Positions 9,680 through 20,764 of a stretch of 64,000 nucleotides of DNA are shown here, one piece after another. Source of the DNA: a bacterium (GTDB lineage Bacteria > Desulfobacterota > Binatia > DP-6). The notes beneath the pieces are model-generated. The model made no database searches, was not told the DNA's origin, and was given only the letters and a program-made list of their open reading frames with translations. Numbering within the stretch: the stretch's first letter is position 1; each line of letters opens with the position of its first letter. The DNA lies in assembly GCA_026129405.1 (NCBI GenBank), contig JAHCID010000007.1, positions 186,001 to 250,000 on the forward strand, written 5' to 3'. Both the position numbers and the translations under genes were made by a program.

Positions 9680-10031
9680 CCCGCCCGGCGGGCGCGGGCA
9701 CCGCTCGGAGGACGGGCGCCGCGTGCACACGACGATCGCCTCGCCACGTACGGCCCCGCAGCGGGGCGAGCCCGTTGCACGCTGCCATGGCACTGTCCCG
9801 GTCACGCCCCCGCGCGGGCGGTGACCTCGACGCAGACCCCGGTCGTCCGGCCGCCGCGCGCCCGGGTCGGGCGCGCTCCCTTCCCCGATCGGGGCGCGCG
9901 GCGGCGAGTACGATTTGGATATCCTCAAAGTCTTGTACCTCTATCGTCACCGCGGTAGCTGGAGGTGAGACCGGGGGCGGTCTTTGAAATCGGCGCGCCG
10001 CGCAGGCGCGACCGACGAGGAGACGTTCACG
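9680..10031. other. Intergenic region with an AT-rich patch upstream of the HTH gene
   Basis: No gene is supported here. The first half is GC-rich with imperfect repeats of CCGCCCGGCGGG type just after the preceding stop. Bases about 9908-9947 form an unusually A/T-rich island for this genome, including the 8-base palindrome GGATATCC (9917-9924) and two GTAC tetramers (9908 and 9936). This is the natural place for the promoter and a possible operator of the downstream XRE-type regulator. No convincing -35/-10 pair with standard spacing stands out. Confidence 0.35.
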
Positions 10032-10442
10032 ATGGGGACGCGAGGCGATGCCTCCCGCCACCTCCGCACTCTTGCGCGCGACGTGCGGCGCGCCCGAGAG
10101 CTCCTGGGCTGGTCGCAGGGCGACCTCGCCCGGGCCGCCCGGGTCGGCCAGGCGACGATCAGCCGGCTCGAGCGGGGCACCTGCTCCCGGATGCCCTACG
10201 TCACCGTGCTGCGCGTCCACGGTGCGCTCGCCGGCGCCTTTCGGACCCTCGGCGACCAGGCTCGCATCCGCGGCGTGCCGATGATCGCCCGCGGCCTGCC
10301 GGAGGCGGCGGTCGACGTCACCCTGCCGGCGCTCGACGACGGCCTCGCCGACCTCGCCCGTATGTACGGCCAGCTCGGAGAGGCCGAGCGGGTCAGCCTG
10401 ATCGCCGTCGTCCGTGCCCTGGCGGTGGCGCTGCACGCGTAG
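10032..10442 (+). CDS. XRE-family helix-turn-helix DNA-binding protein
   Basis: 136 residues. The N-terminal half is a Cro/CI-type helix-turn-helix: RRARELLGWSQGDLARAA (~18-35) followed by the recognition region RVGQATISRLERG (~36-48). The C-terminal half is short, with no recognisable ligand domain. The ATG at 10032 is chosen because AGGAG lies about nine bases upstream; an in-frame ATG at 9984 would add 16 residues without a good ribosome site. The gene is followed 12 bases later by the dehydrogenase, so it may regulate itself and that gene, probably through the AT-rich upstream patch. Confidence 0.75.
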   Translation: MGTRGDASRHLRTLARDVRRARELLGWSQGDLARAARVGQATISRLERGTCSRMPYVTVLRVHGALAGAFRTLGDQARIRGVPMIARGLPEAAVDVTLPALDDGLADLARMYGQLGEAERVSLIAVVRALAVALHA

Positions 10443-10454
10443 GTAGGAAGCGAC

Positions 10455-11330
10455 ATGCACATCGGCTTCGTCGGGCTCGGGCAGATGGGACGCGGCATGG
10501 CCGCGAGCCTGCTCGCCGCCGGCCACGACCTCACCGTCTACAACCGCTCGCCCGCGAAGGCCGCGCCGCTGGCCGCGCAGGGCGCCCGCGTCGCTCCCAC
10601 GGTGGCCGACGCCTGCCGCGGCGAGGCGGTCGTCACCATGCTCGCGGACGACGCGGCGGTCGCGGAGGTCGCGTTCGGCGACGCGGGCATCGTCGCGCAC
10701 CTGCCCGCCGGCGCGGTCCACGTCTCGGCCAGCACGATCGGCGTCGCCACGTGCGAGCGGCTCGCCGCCGCGCATGCCGCCGCGGGGCAGCGCTTCGTCG
10801 CCGCACCGGTCTTCGGACGGCCCGACGCCGCCGCGGCACGCAAGCTCGTCGTCGTCGCCGCCGGTCCCGCCGACGCGCTCGACGCCTGCACACCGCTCTT
10901 CGACGCCGTCGGGCAGCGGACGTTCCGCGTCGGCGACGCGCCGCCGGCCGCGAGCTTGATCAAGGTGAGCGGCAACTTCCTCATCGCGGCAGCCATCGAG
11001 GCCCTGGGCGAGGCCGTCGCGCTCGTCGCGAAGGCCGGCGTCGACCGGCAGCAGTACGTCGACATCCTCACCTCGACGCTGTTCGCGGCGCCGGTCTATC
11101 GCACCTACGGCGCCATCATCGCCGAGCAGCGTTGGGAGCCGGCGGGCTTCGCCGCGCCGCTCGGCCTGAAGGACGTACGCCTGGCGCTGGCCGCCGGCGA
11201 TGCGCTGCGCGTGCCCCTGCCGCTCGCGAGCCTCCTGCGCGACCGCCTCCTCGAGCTGCTCGCGCGCGGCGACGAGCACCTCGACTGGTCGGCCATCGCC
11301 CGTCTCGCCGCCGAGGCGGCCGGCGAGTAG
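10455..11330 (+). CDS. NAD(P)-dependent beta-hydroxyacid dehydrogenase (3-hydroxyisobutyrate dehydrogenase-like)
   Basis: 291 residues. The N-terminal Rossmann motif GFVGLGQMGRGMA (~4-16) and the catalytic region SLIKVSGNFLI (~168-178), with the conserved Lys and Asn of the beta-hydroxyacid dehydrogenase family, are both present, and the C-terminal helical domain is full length. The family oxidises short 3-hydroxy acids or reduces semialdehydes; imine-reductase and glyoxylate-reductase relatives share these motifs, so the substrate is open. AGGAAG sits seven bases before the ATG. It is co-directional with the HTH gene 12 bases upstream. Confidence 0.87.
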   Translation: MHIGFVGLGQMGRGMAASLLAAGHDLTVYNRSPAKAAPLAAQGARVAPTVADACRGEAVVTMLADDAAVAEVAFGDAGIVAHLPAGAVHVSASTIGVATCERLAAAHAAAGQRFVAAPVFGRPDAAAARKLVVVAAGPADALDACTPLFDAVGQRTFRVGDAPPAASLIKVSGNFLIAAAIEALGEAVALVAKAGVDRQQYVDILTSTLFAAPVYRTYGAIIAEQRWEPAGFAAPLGLKDVRLALAAGDALRVPLPLASLLRDRLLELLARGDEHLDWSAIARLAAEAAGE

Positions 11331-11374
11331 GTGACGCCGGGGCGGGCGTGCCACCGCCCCCGCCGTCCCGCGCC

Positions 11375-13066
11375 TCAGGCCGCGCGGCCGCCGCGCAGGA
11401 CGCGGCCCGGGAGCGCGGCGCCGGGGGCGACCGCGTCGCGACCGTCCTCGCGCACGACGGTGCCGTTCACGACCACCGCGCGCACGCCGAGCGCGTCGGC
11501 GACCAGCCGATCGGTGCCGCCGGGAAGGTCGTGCACCCGTCGCAACGCCGTGCATGCGACCGTCGCGGGATCGAAGACGGTCACGTCGGCGGCGAGCCCG
11601 GGCGCGAGGCGGCCGCGGTCGCCGATCCCCATCACCTCGGCCGGCCGCGCCGTGAGCATGCGCACCGCCTGCTCCAGCGAGAGCGTGCCGCGCTCGCGCA
11701 CCCAGTGGCCAAGGAGATGGGTCGAGAAGCCGGCGTCGCAGAGCTGGCTCGCGTGCGCCCCGGCGTCCGACAGCCCGAGCACCATGATCGGGTTCGCCAG
11801 CAGCTCCGCGACCTCGTCCTCGTCGAAGTTCAGCACCGACATGCGGAAGCGGGTCGCGAGGTCGGTGGACAGCCCGAGGTCGAACATCAGGTCGACCGGG
11901 TCGACGCCGCGCGCACGCGCCAGCGGCACCATTCCCTGCCCCTCCAGCGACGGATCGGCGGGATGGTACGAGACGACCATGCGTTCCCACGAGAAGGCGA
12001 AGACGCCGGCCATCGCCCCCGCGAGCGCGTCCTTCACCGCCCGGCGGAACGCCGCATCGGCATAGGCCCGCGCCTTGCCCGCGCGGCCCTCGCCGGCGAT
12101 CGCCGCGAAGGTGGGCATGCTCTCGAAGACGAACGGCGCGGCGAGGTCGAACTCGAAGTTGAGGGGCCGGCACGCCACCTGCGGCACGACCGGGATGCCC
12201 TCGCCCGCGATCGCTTCGGCCTGCTGCACGAACATGCGATGCGAGCCGGGTCCCATGAGACCGGCGAGGAGCGCGGTCCACGTGAGGGTGCGCCCGGTCT
12301 CGCGGGCGAGCGTGCGGAACTCCTGGAAGAAGAGGCCCGGGCCGGCCGTGGCCTGGATGACGCCGCGGCCCGCCTCGCCGAGCGCACCGGCGATGGCGAG
12401 CACCTCGTCGAGCTCCGCGAGGCGGCTCGGCACCGGCTTCCCGCCGTCGCCGAGATGGGTGGGCGACTTCGAGGTCGCGAAGCCGAGGGCTCCCGCGTCG
12501 ATCGCCGCCCGCACGATGGCGCGCATGGCCGCAGTCTCCTCGGCGGTGGCGGCCCGCTCGGTCGCCGCGTCGCCCATGACGTAGAGCCGCAAGGGCGTGT
12601 GACCGATCAACGCGGCCACGTTGATGGCGGTGCCGAGGCGCTCGATCGCGTCGAGGTACTCGGGAAAGGTCTCGAACGGCCAGTCCGCGCCGCAGCCCGC
12701 CTCGAGGGTGGCGAGGCTCATGCCTTCGACCTTCTCCAGCGTGCGCAGGATGCGGCTGCGATCCTGCGGCCGCGTCGGCGCGACGCCGAAGCCGCAGTTG
12801 CCCATGACGACGGTGGTGACGCCGTGCCACGGCGAGATCGACAGCATGCGGTCCCACAGGATCTGCGCGTCGTAGTGCGTGTGGACGTCGATGAAGCCGG
12901 GCGCCACGACGCAGCCGCCGGCGTCGAGCGTCCGCGCGGCGCGGGCCGTGCCGACGTCGCCGACACCGACGATGCGGCCGCCCGCGATCGCGAGGTCGCC
13001 GCGCACGCCCGGTGCGCCCGTGCCGTCGACGACGGTGCCGCCGCGGATGAGGAGGTCGCAATCCAT
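11375..13066 (-). CDS. N-acyl-D-amino-acid deacylase-like amidohydrolase
   Basis: 563 residues from the ATG at 13066 (a TTG 36 bases further upstream is possible but weaker). The N-terminal beta-sandwich (DLLIRGGTVVDGTG) leads into the metal site APGFIDVHTHYDAQ (HxH, ~60), IGHTPLR (~155) and the catalytic SDAGAHASQLCD (~435), and the C-terminal sandwich closes the protein. This is the amidohydrolase subgroup that includes D-aminoacylase and dihydroorotase-like enzymes acting on N-acyl-D-amino acids. It faces the dehydrogenase convergently across 44 bases. The substrate is unproven. Confidence 0.87.
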   Translation of the reverse strand: MDCDLLIRGGTVVDGTGAPGVRGDLAIAGGRIVGVGDVGTARAARTLDAGGCVVAPGFIDVHTHYDAQILWDRMLSISPWHGVTTVVMGNCGFGVAPTRPQDRSRILRTLEKVEGMSLATLEAGCGADWPFETFPEYLDAIERLGTAINVAALIGHTPLRLYVMGDAATERAATAEETAAMRAIVRAAIDAGALGFATSKSPTHLGDGGKPVPSRLAELDEVLAIAGALGEAGRGVIQATAGPGLFFQEFRTLARETGRTLTWTALLAGLMGPGSHRMFVQQAEAIAGEGIPVVPQVACRPLNFEFDLAAPFVFESMPTFAAIAGEGRAGKARAYADAAFRRAVKDALAGAMAGVFAFSWERMVVSYHPADPSLEGQGMVPLARARGVDPVDLMFDLGLSTDLATRFRMSVLNFDEDEVAELLANPIMVLGLSDAGAHASQLCDAGFSTHLLGHWVRERGTLSLEQAVRMLTARPAEVMGIGDRGRLAPGLAADVTVFDPATVACTALRRVHDLPGGTDRLVADALGVRAVVVNGTVVREDGRDAVAPGAALPGRVLRGGRAA

Positions 13067-13130
13067 GCGGCCGGCGTCGCACGGAGCGCCGGCGGAGCAC
13101 AAGGGGCACCGCGGTGACGGCGCGCTCGGC

Positions 13131-14914
<1,784 letters not shown>

Positions 14915-14918
<4 letters not shown>

Positions 14919-17749
14919 GCCGTCCCCTCCAGCAGCGCCACCGGCAGGTGCGCCAGGACGCCGGCGACCTTTAGCTCGCCGTCGCGGGCGAGCACGTCGT
15001 GCCCGGCGAGCGCGTCGCGCAGTGCGCTCGTGCCGCCGCCGGGCGGCAGCCGGACGACCGTGTCGCCCCATGCCGCGCCGAGGGGCGGATCCGGCAGGCC
15101 GGCGAAGAAGCGGCCGACGATCGCGACCGCCGCGCGGCCGCCGTGCCGGCGCGCGAACGCGATCACCCGCCGCGCCTGTGCGCCCTCGGCGACGAGCGGC
15201 ACGTAGTCGCCGTCGACGAACAGCGCCGCGTCACGCCCGCGCGCCGCGAGCGCCCGCTGCGTCAGCCAGAGCTTCAGCCGCCCGTCCGGCAGGGTCGCGA
15301 GCAGCGCGCGTGCGAGCGCGATCGGGTCGCCTGCCGCCGCCTGCAGCTCGCCGAGCGCACGCGCGTGCGCCCCGAGGTCGACCGGCGTGCGGTTGTCCGG
15401 ATCCACCAGGCGGAGGTCCCAGCGCTCGGTGCCCTGGTAGAAGTCGGGCACGCCGGGCGCCGCCACCTTGAGGACGAGCTGCGCGAGCCCGTTCAGCAGC
15501 CCCGGGCGCACGATGCCGGCGACGAACCCGGCGACGTCGGCGTGGAAGGCGTTCGCCGGATCGCGCCGCAGCGCCGCGCGCACGAACGCCTCGAGCGCCG
15601 CCTCGTAGTCGCGCTCGGGGCAGAGCCAGCTCGTGCGCAGCTTCGCCTCGCGCGCCGCCTTGCGTGCATAGGCGACGAGGCGCGCGACGAAGGCGTCCCA
15701 CCCCGCGTCGTCCGCGGGCGCGAGCGGCCAGGCGCCGACCAGCGTCTGATACAGCAGGTACTCGTCGATCCCCTCCGGCGCGTCCGCCCCGTCGACGGGG
15801 CGACGATGCGCGTGGTTCTGCTCGCGCCAGCGCGACACCGCCGCCGTCCACGCCTGCGGCACCTCGGAGAGGACGGCGAGCCGTGCGCGCACGTCCTCGC
15901 CGCGCTTGCAGTCGTGGCTCATGGTCGCCGAGAGGCCGCGCGGCCAGTCGCGGCGCCGCGCCGCGGCCTCCGCGTGGAAGCGGTCCACCGCGACGCCGAT
16001 GCGGTCGGGCTCGCCGCCCACCTCGTTCAGCGCCGCGAGCGGCAGATGCCGGTACATGGCGGTGTCCTCGACGCCCTTCGCCATCACCGGGCCGGTCAGC
16101 TGCTGGAGCCTCAGGACGAAGTCGCGACGCGCCCCGCGGCCGGCCGCGTCGAGCCCGGGCGGATCGTCGCAGGCGAGGACGCTGCCGATGAAGTCGAACA
16201 GCGACGGGCTGACGGCCGGGTTGCGCTGCTTGGCACGCCGCACCGCGGTCGCGACGTGGGCGCGGTCCGCACGGGAGGGCCGCTCGTCGCCGGGGCGGAG
16301 ATAGGTGCGGTAGACCGGGAAGCACGCCATGACCTCGCCGAGGCCGCGGCCGAGGCTCTGCAGCGTGAAGTCGCGCGAGAAGCGGTGCGCCTCGGAGATC
16401 GCGTCGAGCCGGCGCGCGAGCACCGTCAGCTCGCTCGCCATGAGGTCGCGCAGGACGAGCCGCTTGCACTGCGTGGCGACGCTGCGGAACGACGCCACGT
16501 CGCCGACCACGAGCGCGTGCAGCCCCTGCAGCGCGAACGCCGCGGCGGGATCGACGAGGACGCCGAGCACGAGGTTCAGGAACTCGTAGCCCGTCGTGCC
16601 TGCGACCGGCCACGACGGCGGCAGCGGCTCCCCGTCGGCGAGGATCTTCTCGACCACGACCCACGAGCCCGCCGGCAGACGCTCGAGGTAGCCCTGCGGG
16701 TCGAAGAGCCCGTCGACGTGGTCGATACGCAGGCCGTCGAGCCATCCCTTCGCGACGGCCGTACCCACCCACGCGTGCACCGCCGCGTGCACCTCGGGAT
16801 CCTCGACGCGGATCGCGGCCAGGTCGTTGACGTCGAAGAAGCGCCGGTAGTTGATCTCGTCGGTCGCGACCTGCCAGTGGCTGAGCCGCCACGCCTGGAC
16901 GGCAAGCAGCGCTTCGAGGGCGTCGAAGCTGTGCGGATCGCCCACCCGGCCGTTCAGCGCGGCGAGCACGGCGTCGAGCGCCTCGCGCACGACGGGCGCC
17001 TCGTCGACCAGCGCCCGCAGCCGTCGCTTCACGACCTCCTTCTCGCGCTGGCGCTCCCGCCGGCGCTCCGGGTCCGTCTCGTCGCGCGCGGGCAGGTGCT
17101 CGAGCGCGGTGGCGATGCTCTCGAGCTCGGCGACGCGGACGTCGTCGTCGCCGAGCGTCGCACGCAGCCGCGCCGCCACCGGCGCGACGATCGCCTGCCA
17201 GCTCTTCGGCGCCAGCGGGTAGCGCGCGCTGCCGTAGGCGACGGCGACGAACCCGCCGTCGTCCCAGGCCACGCGCAGCTCGCCCGCCTCGAGCACGCGC
17301 CCGTACTGGTCCCCCAGCACGGGCAGCAGGACGCGCCCCGCCAGCTCGGCCTTCGGCGGCGTCCAGTCGACGTCGAAGCAGCGCGCCGACGCGGCGCTCG
17401 GGCCGTTCTCGAGCACGTCCTGCCACCAGGCGTTCTCGCCGCCGCCGACCGACATGTGATTCGGCACCACGTCGAGCAGGATGCCCATGCCGCGCAGCCG
17501 CAGCGCCTCGGCGAGGCGCGTGAAGTCGTCGTCGGTACCGAGGACCGGATCGATGCCGGCGTGATCGACGACGTCGTAGCCGTGGGTGCTGCCGGTGCGC
17601 GCGCGCAGGACCGGGGCGAGATAGGCGTGGCTGATGCCGAGCGCGCGCAGGTAGTCGACCGCGGCGAGCACCCCGCGCAGATCGCGCGCGCCGTGCAGCT
17701 GGAGCCGGTAGGTGGCGACCGGCGGACGGGACGACGGAGAAGCCGGCAT
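14915..17749 (-). CDS. treY: Malto-oligosyltrehalose synthase
   Basis: 944 residues, normal for TreY. GH13 features are visible: TYRLQLHGARDL at the N-terminus, DVVPNHMS (~95), DGLRIDHVDGLFDPQGYL (~340), VVEKILADGEPLP (~365), TGYEFLN (~385) and SHDCKRGEDVRARL (~610), where most TreY proteins have THDTKRGEDVR. It converts the reducing end of a maltodextrin into a trehalosyl end. The ATG at 17749 has no clear ribosome site; a TTG at 17770 is an alternative. treZ overlaps its 3' end. Glycogen debranching and phosphorylase genes elsewhere in the window would feed the same glucan pool. Confidence 0.94.
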
Positions 17750-17808
17750 CGGAGGAGACGGACGACCCAATCCCCCCTATGGGCAGATGCCGGGGCTGAC
17801 AATACCGC

Positions 17809-20406
17809 CTACGCCGCCAGGTCCGCCGCGCGCCGCCGTGCGACCACGACCGGCATGCCCTCCGACGGCGCCAGCGTCACCGAGCGCCGCACCACGCGCA
17901 CCTGGTAGCCCGGTGCGGGCCGCAGCGCGACGCGTGTCAGCACCTCGGCCAGCACGATCTTCATCTCGTAGAGCGCGAAGGCCGCGCCCAGGCAGCGCCG
18001 TACGCCGCCGCCGAACGGCAGGAACTCGAACGCCGTCGGCTTCGCCTCGAGGAAGCGCTCCGGGCGGAAGCGCTCGGGCTCGGGCCAGCGCTCGGGACGC
18101 CGGTGCGCGAGGATGATGCACGGCGCGGCGACCACACCGGCCGGCAGGTCGACGCCGCCGATGCGCAGCGGGCGCGTCAGCCGGCGGCCGACGATCGGCA
18201 CGATGGGCGTCAGCCGCAGGGTCTCCTTGCAGACCGCGTCGAGGTACTCGAGGCGCACGATCTCCGCCGGCGTGTGCGCCGGCGCCAGCTCGGCTTCGAG
18301 CCGCGCGCGCACCTCCGGATGCGCGAGGACGTGGTGCACCGCCCAGGCGAGCGACGTGGCGGTGGTCTCGTGGCCGGCGACGAGCATGGTCACCAGCTCG
18401 TCGCGCAGCGCCTGGTCGGAAAGCGGCTCGCCCTGCTCGTCGCGGGCGGCCAGCAGCACCGACAGCACGTCGTGGCGGCCCTCCGCCGGCATCGTCCGGC
18501 GGCGCGCGATCTCGGCGAAAAGCTCCTCGTCGACCCGCGCGCGCACGCGCAGCGGGCGCGCGGCCGGGCCGTCGACGCGTCCGTTGGCGATCGCGATCAG
18601 GATCTGCGGATTCGACGATACCCCCAGCAGGTCGCGCAGCCCGCCGCGCAGGCTGTCCATCTTCGGGCCCTCGTCCATGCCGAAGACGGTGCGCAGGATG
18701 ACGTCGAGCGTGATGCGCTGCATGTGCGGATGGAGCGCGAACGGCTGGCCGACGGGCCAGGCGTCGACGTCGCGGCGGGCGATGTCGCGCATGCTGTCGC
18801 CGTACGACTGCATGCGCTCGCCCTGGAACGGCGGCTGCACGATGCGCCGCTCGTTGAGGTGCTCGCGGCCGTCGAGCAGGAGCAGCGAATGCCGGCCGAG
18901 CAGCGGCTCGAGCAGCGCGTTCGCTTCGCCGGCGCGGAGGTCCTCCTCGCTGCCGGTGAAGAGATCACGGATGGCCTCGGGGTGGCTCACCATCACCAGC
19001 GGCGGCCGGCCCGGCAGGCGGACGGTGAACACGTCGCCGAAGCGGCGCGCGCACTCGTCGAGGAACGGGAACGGCCACTGGATCCAGCGCATGGCCTGGA
19101 GCAGTGGCGGCTCGGCGGGCCCGGGCGGCAGGCCGGGGATCGCCGGCTCGGGCGGCACGTCGGCATGGCGGGCGAGCGCCTCGATGAGCGCGCGCTGCAC
19201 CAGCAGGCGGCCCGGGGCGAGCGTGTGCGACAGCCCGTTCAGGAGGATCATCACGCGGCCGATGAGCGTGAAGTGCGACGGGATCGTCGTGATCGGCGTC
19301 TCGGCCAGCATCGCCGGGATGCCGCCGTCGTCCTCGCGGTCGCCGAGCAGGGCGAGCACGAGACCGGGGAGCGCGGTGGCCTGGTCGTCGCCGACCTCGA
19401 AGCCCGCGCTGCGGGCGGCGGCGAGCGCGCCGGCGGCATCGCCGGTGATGCCCCGGACCACCATGGTCGCGACGGCGCGCCCGAAGCCCGGCGGCAGCTC
19501 CTTCGCGAGCCCGAAGTCGAGGATGCCGATCGTGCCGTCGGCGAGTACGAGGAGGTTCCCCGGGTGCGGGTCGCCCTGGAAGAAGCCCTGCTCGAAGATC
19601 ATGCGGGCGTAGGCGCGGCCGATGCGCTCGGCCACGACCTCCAAGTCGACGCCGCGCGCGCGCAGCGCGTCCAGGTCGGTCACCTTCGTGCCCTCGAGGA
19701 ACTCCAGCACGAGGAGCTTGTCGGTCGAGAGCTCGCGGTGGACGCGCGGGATGCGCACGGTGGGGTCGTCGGCCATCGCGGCGCGCACGCGCTCGGTGGA
19801 GTCGGCTTCGCGGCGGAAGTCGAGCTCCAGGGTGACGAAGTCGGCCAGCTCGTCGACCAGGCTGACGAGGTCGAGGTCGCGGGCGACGCGCCCGGCGACG
19901 CGGGCCAGCACGCGCAGGCTGGCGAGGTCGACGCGCGCGAGCGACGCGATCTCCGCGTACTGCACCTTCACCGCGACCTCGGTGCCGTCGCGCAGCGTCG
20001 CGCGGTGCACCTGCGCCAGCGACGCGGCGGCGAGCGGCGTCTCGTCGAAGCGCACGAACACCTCGCCGAGCGGCCGCCCCAGCTCGCGCTCGACGAGGCG
20101 GCGGATCTCGGCGAACGGATGCGGCGGTACGGCGTCGTGGAAGCGCCCGAGGTGGCGGATGAACGGCGCCGGGAAGACGTCGGCGCGGGCGCCGACCACC
20201 TGGCACAGCTTCACGAACATACCCTTCAGGTCGATGCCCGCGTCGTGCAGCGCGCGCGCCGCGCGGTCGTGCTGCGCGTCCCACTCCGCCTGCGTCGCGC
20301 CCCCGCCGCGCCGGTCGAGACGGCGATAGCGGGCGAGGTTCGGGAGCGCGACGGAGGCGATGCGACCGATGCGGAACGGGGCCAGCCGGCGCAGGCCGGC
20401 GTTCAC
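17809..20406 (-). CDS. Fusion of an ABC1/UbiB-family atypical kinase and a cytochrome P450
   Basis: 865 residues in one uninterrupted frame from a GTG that overlaps the preceding small gene (GTGA). Residues 1 to ~425 are an ABC1/UbiB kinase-like domain: KLCQ (the family's KxGQ element), the Ala-rich loop AAASLAQVHRA, VAVKVQ lysine, ELDFRREAD, the catalytic loop FFQGDPHPGN (~280) and ILDFG (~298). Residues ~426-865 are a full P450: proline-rich entry IPGLPPGP, I-helix LVAGHETTATS (~674), KETLR (ExxR, ~728), PERFRPERF and the haem loop FGGGVRRCLG (Cys ~803). Both halves keep their key residues. UbiB proteins support isoprenoid-quinone biosynthesis and lipid transport; P450s oxidise lipophilic compounds. 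A membrane-lipid or quinone substrate is therefore plausible, but this is inference. The promoter matches that of the divergent ECF sigma gene. Confidence 0.93.
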   Translation of the reverse strand: MNAGLRRLAPFRIGRIASVALPNLARYRRLDRRGGGATQAEWDAQHDRAARALHDAGIDLKGMFVKLCQVVGARADVFPAPFIRHLGRFHDAVPPHPFAEIRRLVERELGRPLGEVFVRFDETPLAAASLAQVHRATLRDGTEVAVKVQYAEIASLARVDLASLRVLARVAGRVARDLDLVSLVDELADFVTLELDFRREADSTERVRAAMADDPTVRIPRVHRELSTDKLLVLEFLEGTKVTDLDALRARGVDLEVVAERIGRAYARMIFEQGFFQGDPHPGNLLVLADGTIGILDFGLAKELPPGFGRAVATMVVRGITGDAAGALAAARSAGFEVGDDQATALPGLVLALLGDREDDGGIPAMLAETPITTIPSHFTLIGRVMILLNGLSHTLAPGRLLVQRALIEALARHADVPPEPAIPGLPPGPAEPPLLQAMRWIQWPFPFLDECARRFGDVFTVRLPGRPPLVMVSHPEAIRDLFTGSEEDLRAGEANALLEPLLGRHSLLLLDGREHLNERRIVQPPFQGERMQSYGDSMRDIARRDVDAWPVGQPFALHPHMQRITLDVILRTVFGMDEGPKMDSLRGGLRDLLGVSSNPQILIAIANGRVDGPAARPLRVRARVDEELFAEIARRRTMPAEGRHDVLSVLLAARDEQGEPLSDQALRDELVTMLVAGHETTATSLAWAVHHVLAHPEVRARLEAELAPAHTPAEIVRLEYLDAVCKETLRLTPIVPIVGRRLTRPLRIGGVDLPAGVVAAPCIILAHRRPERWPEPERFRPERFLEAKPTAFEFLPFGGGVRRCLGAAFALYEMKIVLAEVLTRVALRPAPGYQVRVVRRSVTLAPSEGMPVVVARRRAADLAA

Positions 20407-20624
20407 GCGGCCTCCGGCAGCACCGCGGCGGCCGTGCGCACGCGGGGGCCGCCGGTCACGATCACGGGCGGCTCGGCCTCGGGCCGCTGCGCACGCAGGA
20501 CGGCGATCACCACGACGACGCTGCCCAGCACGGCCAGAGCGGCGGCGAGGTAGAGGAAGACCGGCCACGCGACGAGCGGCAGGGTCATGGAGGCCACGAA
20601 CGGCGACGGCGGTGCGAGCAGCAT
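20403..20624 (-). CDS. Small single-pass membrane protein heading the kinase-P450 operon
   Basis: 73 residues. One strong hydrophobic segment (about residues 12-42, centred on LYLAAALAVLGSVVVVIAVL) is followed by a charged, proline-rich tail. AAGGAG lies six bases before the ATG, the best ribosome site in the neighbourhood, and its TGA overlaps the GTG of the ABC1-P450 gene, so the two should be made together. It has no recognisable family. A role as membrane anchor or partner of the fusion protein is possible but unproven. The upstream 140 bases hold the mirrored ECF-type promoters. Confidence 0.7.
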   Translation of the reverse strand: MLLAPPSPFVASMTLPLVAWPVFLYLAAALAVLGSVVVVIAVLRAQRPEAEPPVIVTGGPRVRTAAAVLPEAA

Positions 20625-20652
20625 GGCGTTCTCCTTTGCGGTTCTGCCCCTG

Positions 20653-20679
20653 GCACCCGCGAGCCCGGCCGGAGGTTCA
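20653..20679 (-). promoter_or_regulatory. Putative ECF-type promoter of the small membrane protein / kinase-P450 operon
   Basis: Read on the minus strand, the element begins TGAACCTCCGG and ends GCGGGTGC, 27 bases long, about 30 bases before the ATG of the small gene. It matches 23 of 27 positions of the plus-strand element at 20694-20720. A GAAC-containing -35 and a GT-containing -10 at this spacing fit ECF sigma promoters. The nearby ECF gene is the obvious candidate regulator. Confidence 0.6.
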
Positions 20680-20693
20680 TCCGCCCCGCGAAT

Positions 20694-20720
20694 TGAACCT
20701 CCGGTCGGGTTCGGGGGTAC
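20694..20720 (+). promoter_or_regulatory. Putative ECF-type promoter of the sigma factor operon
   Basis: It begins TGAACCTCCGG and ends GGGGGTAC, 45 bases before the sigma gene ATG. It differs from its mirror copy at 20653-20679 only at positions 12, 17, 21 and 26. The two TGAACCTCC boxes form a perfect nine-base inverted repeat around a 14-base centre. This suggests autoregulation of the sigma factor together with the divergent operon. Confidence 0.6.
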
Positions 20721-20764
20721 AGCGGGTACCGTGGTAGGGCAGCAACCAGCGAGTCGAGCGACGC

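Noticed and set aside
9965-13117. Plus-strand open frame of 1050 codons
   Set aside because: It runs over the correct dehydrogenase and amidohydrolase genes in a non-native frame, and its product shows no recognisable motifs.
14999-17908. Plus-strand open frame of 969 codons opposite treY
   Set aside because: Shadow of the TreY gene; the opposite strand has full GH13 motifs.
17809-20406. The fusion as two adjacent genes with a missed stop
   Set aside because: No stop or overlapping start exists at the domain boundary, codon use is even, and a short linker joins complete domains.
18103-20553. Plus-strand open frame of 816 codons opposite the kinase-P450 fusion
   Set aside because: Shadow frame; all motifs are on the minus strand.
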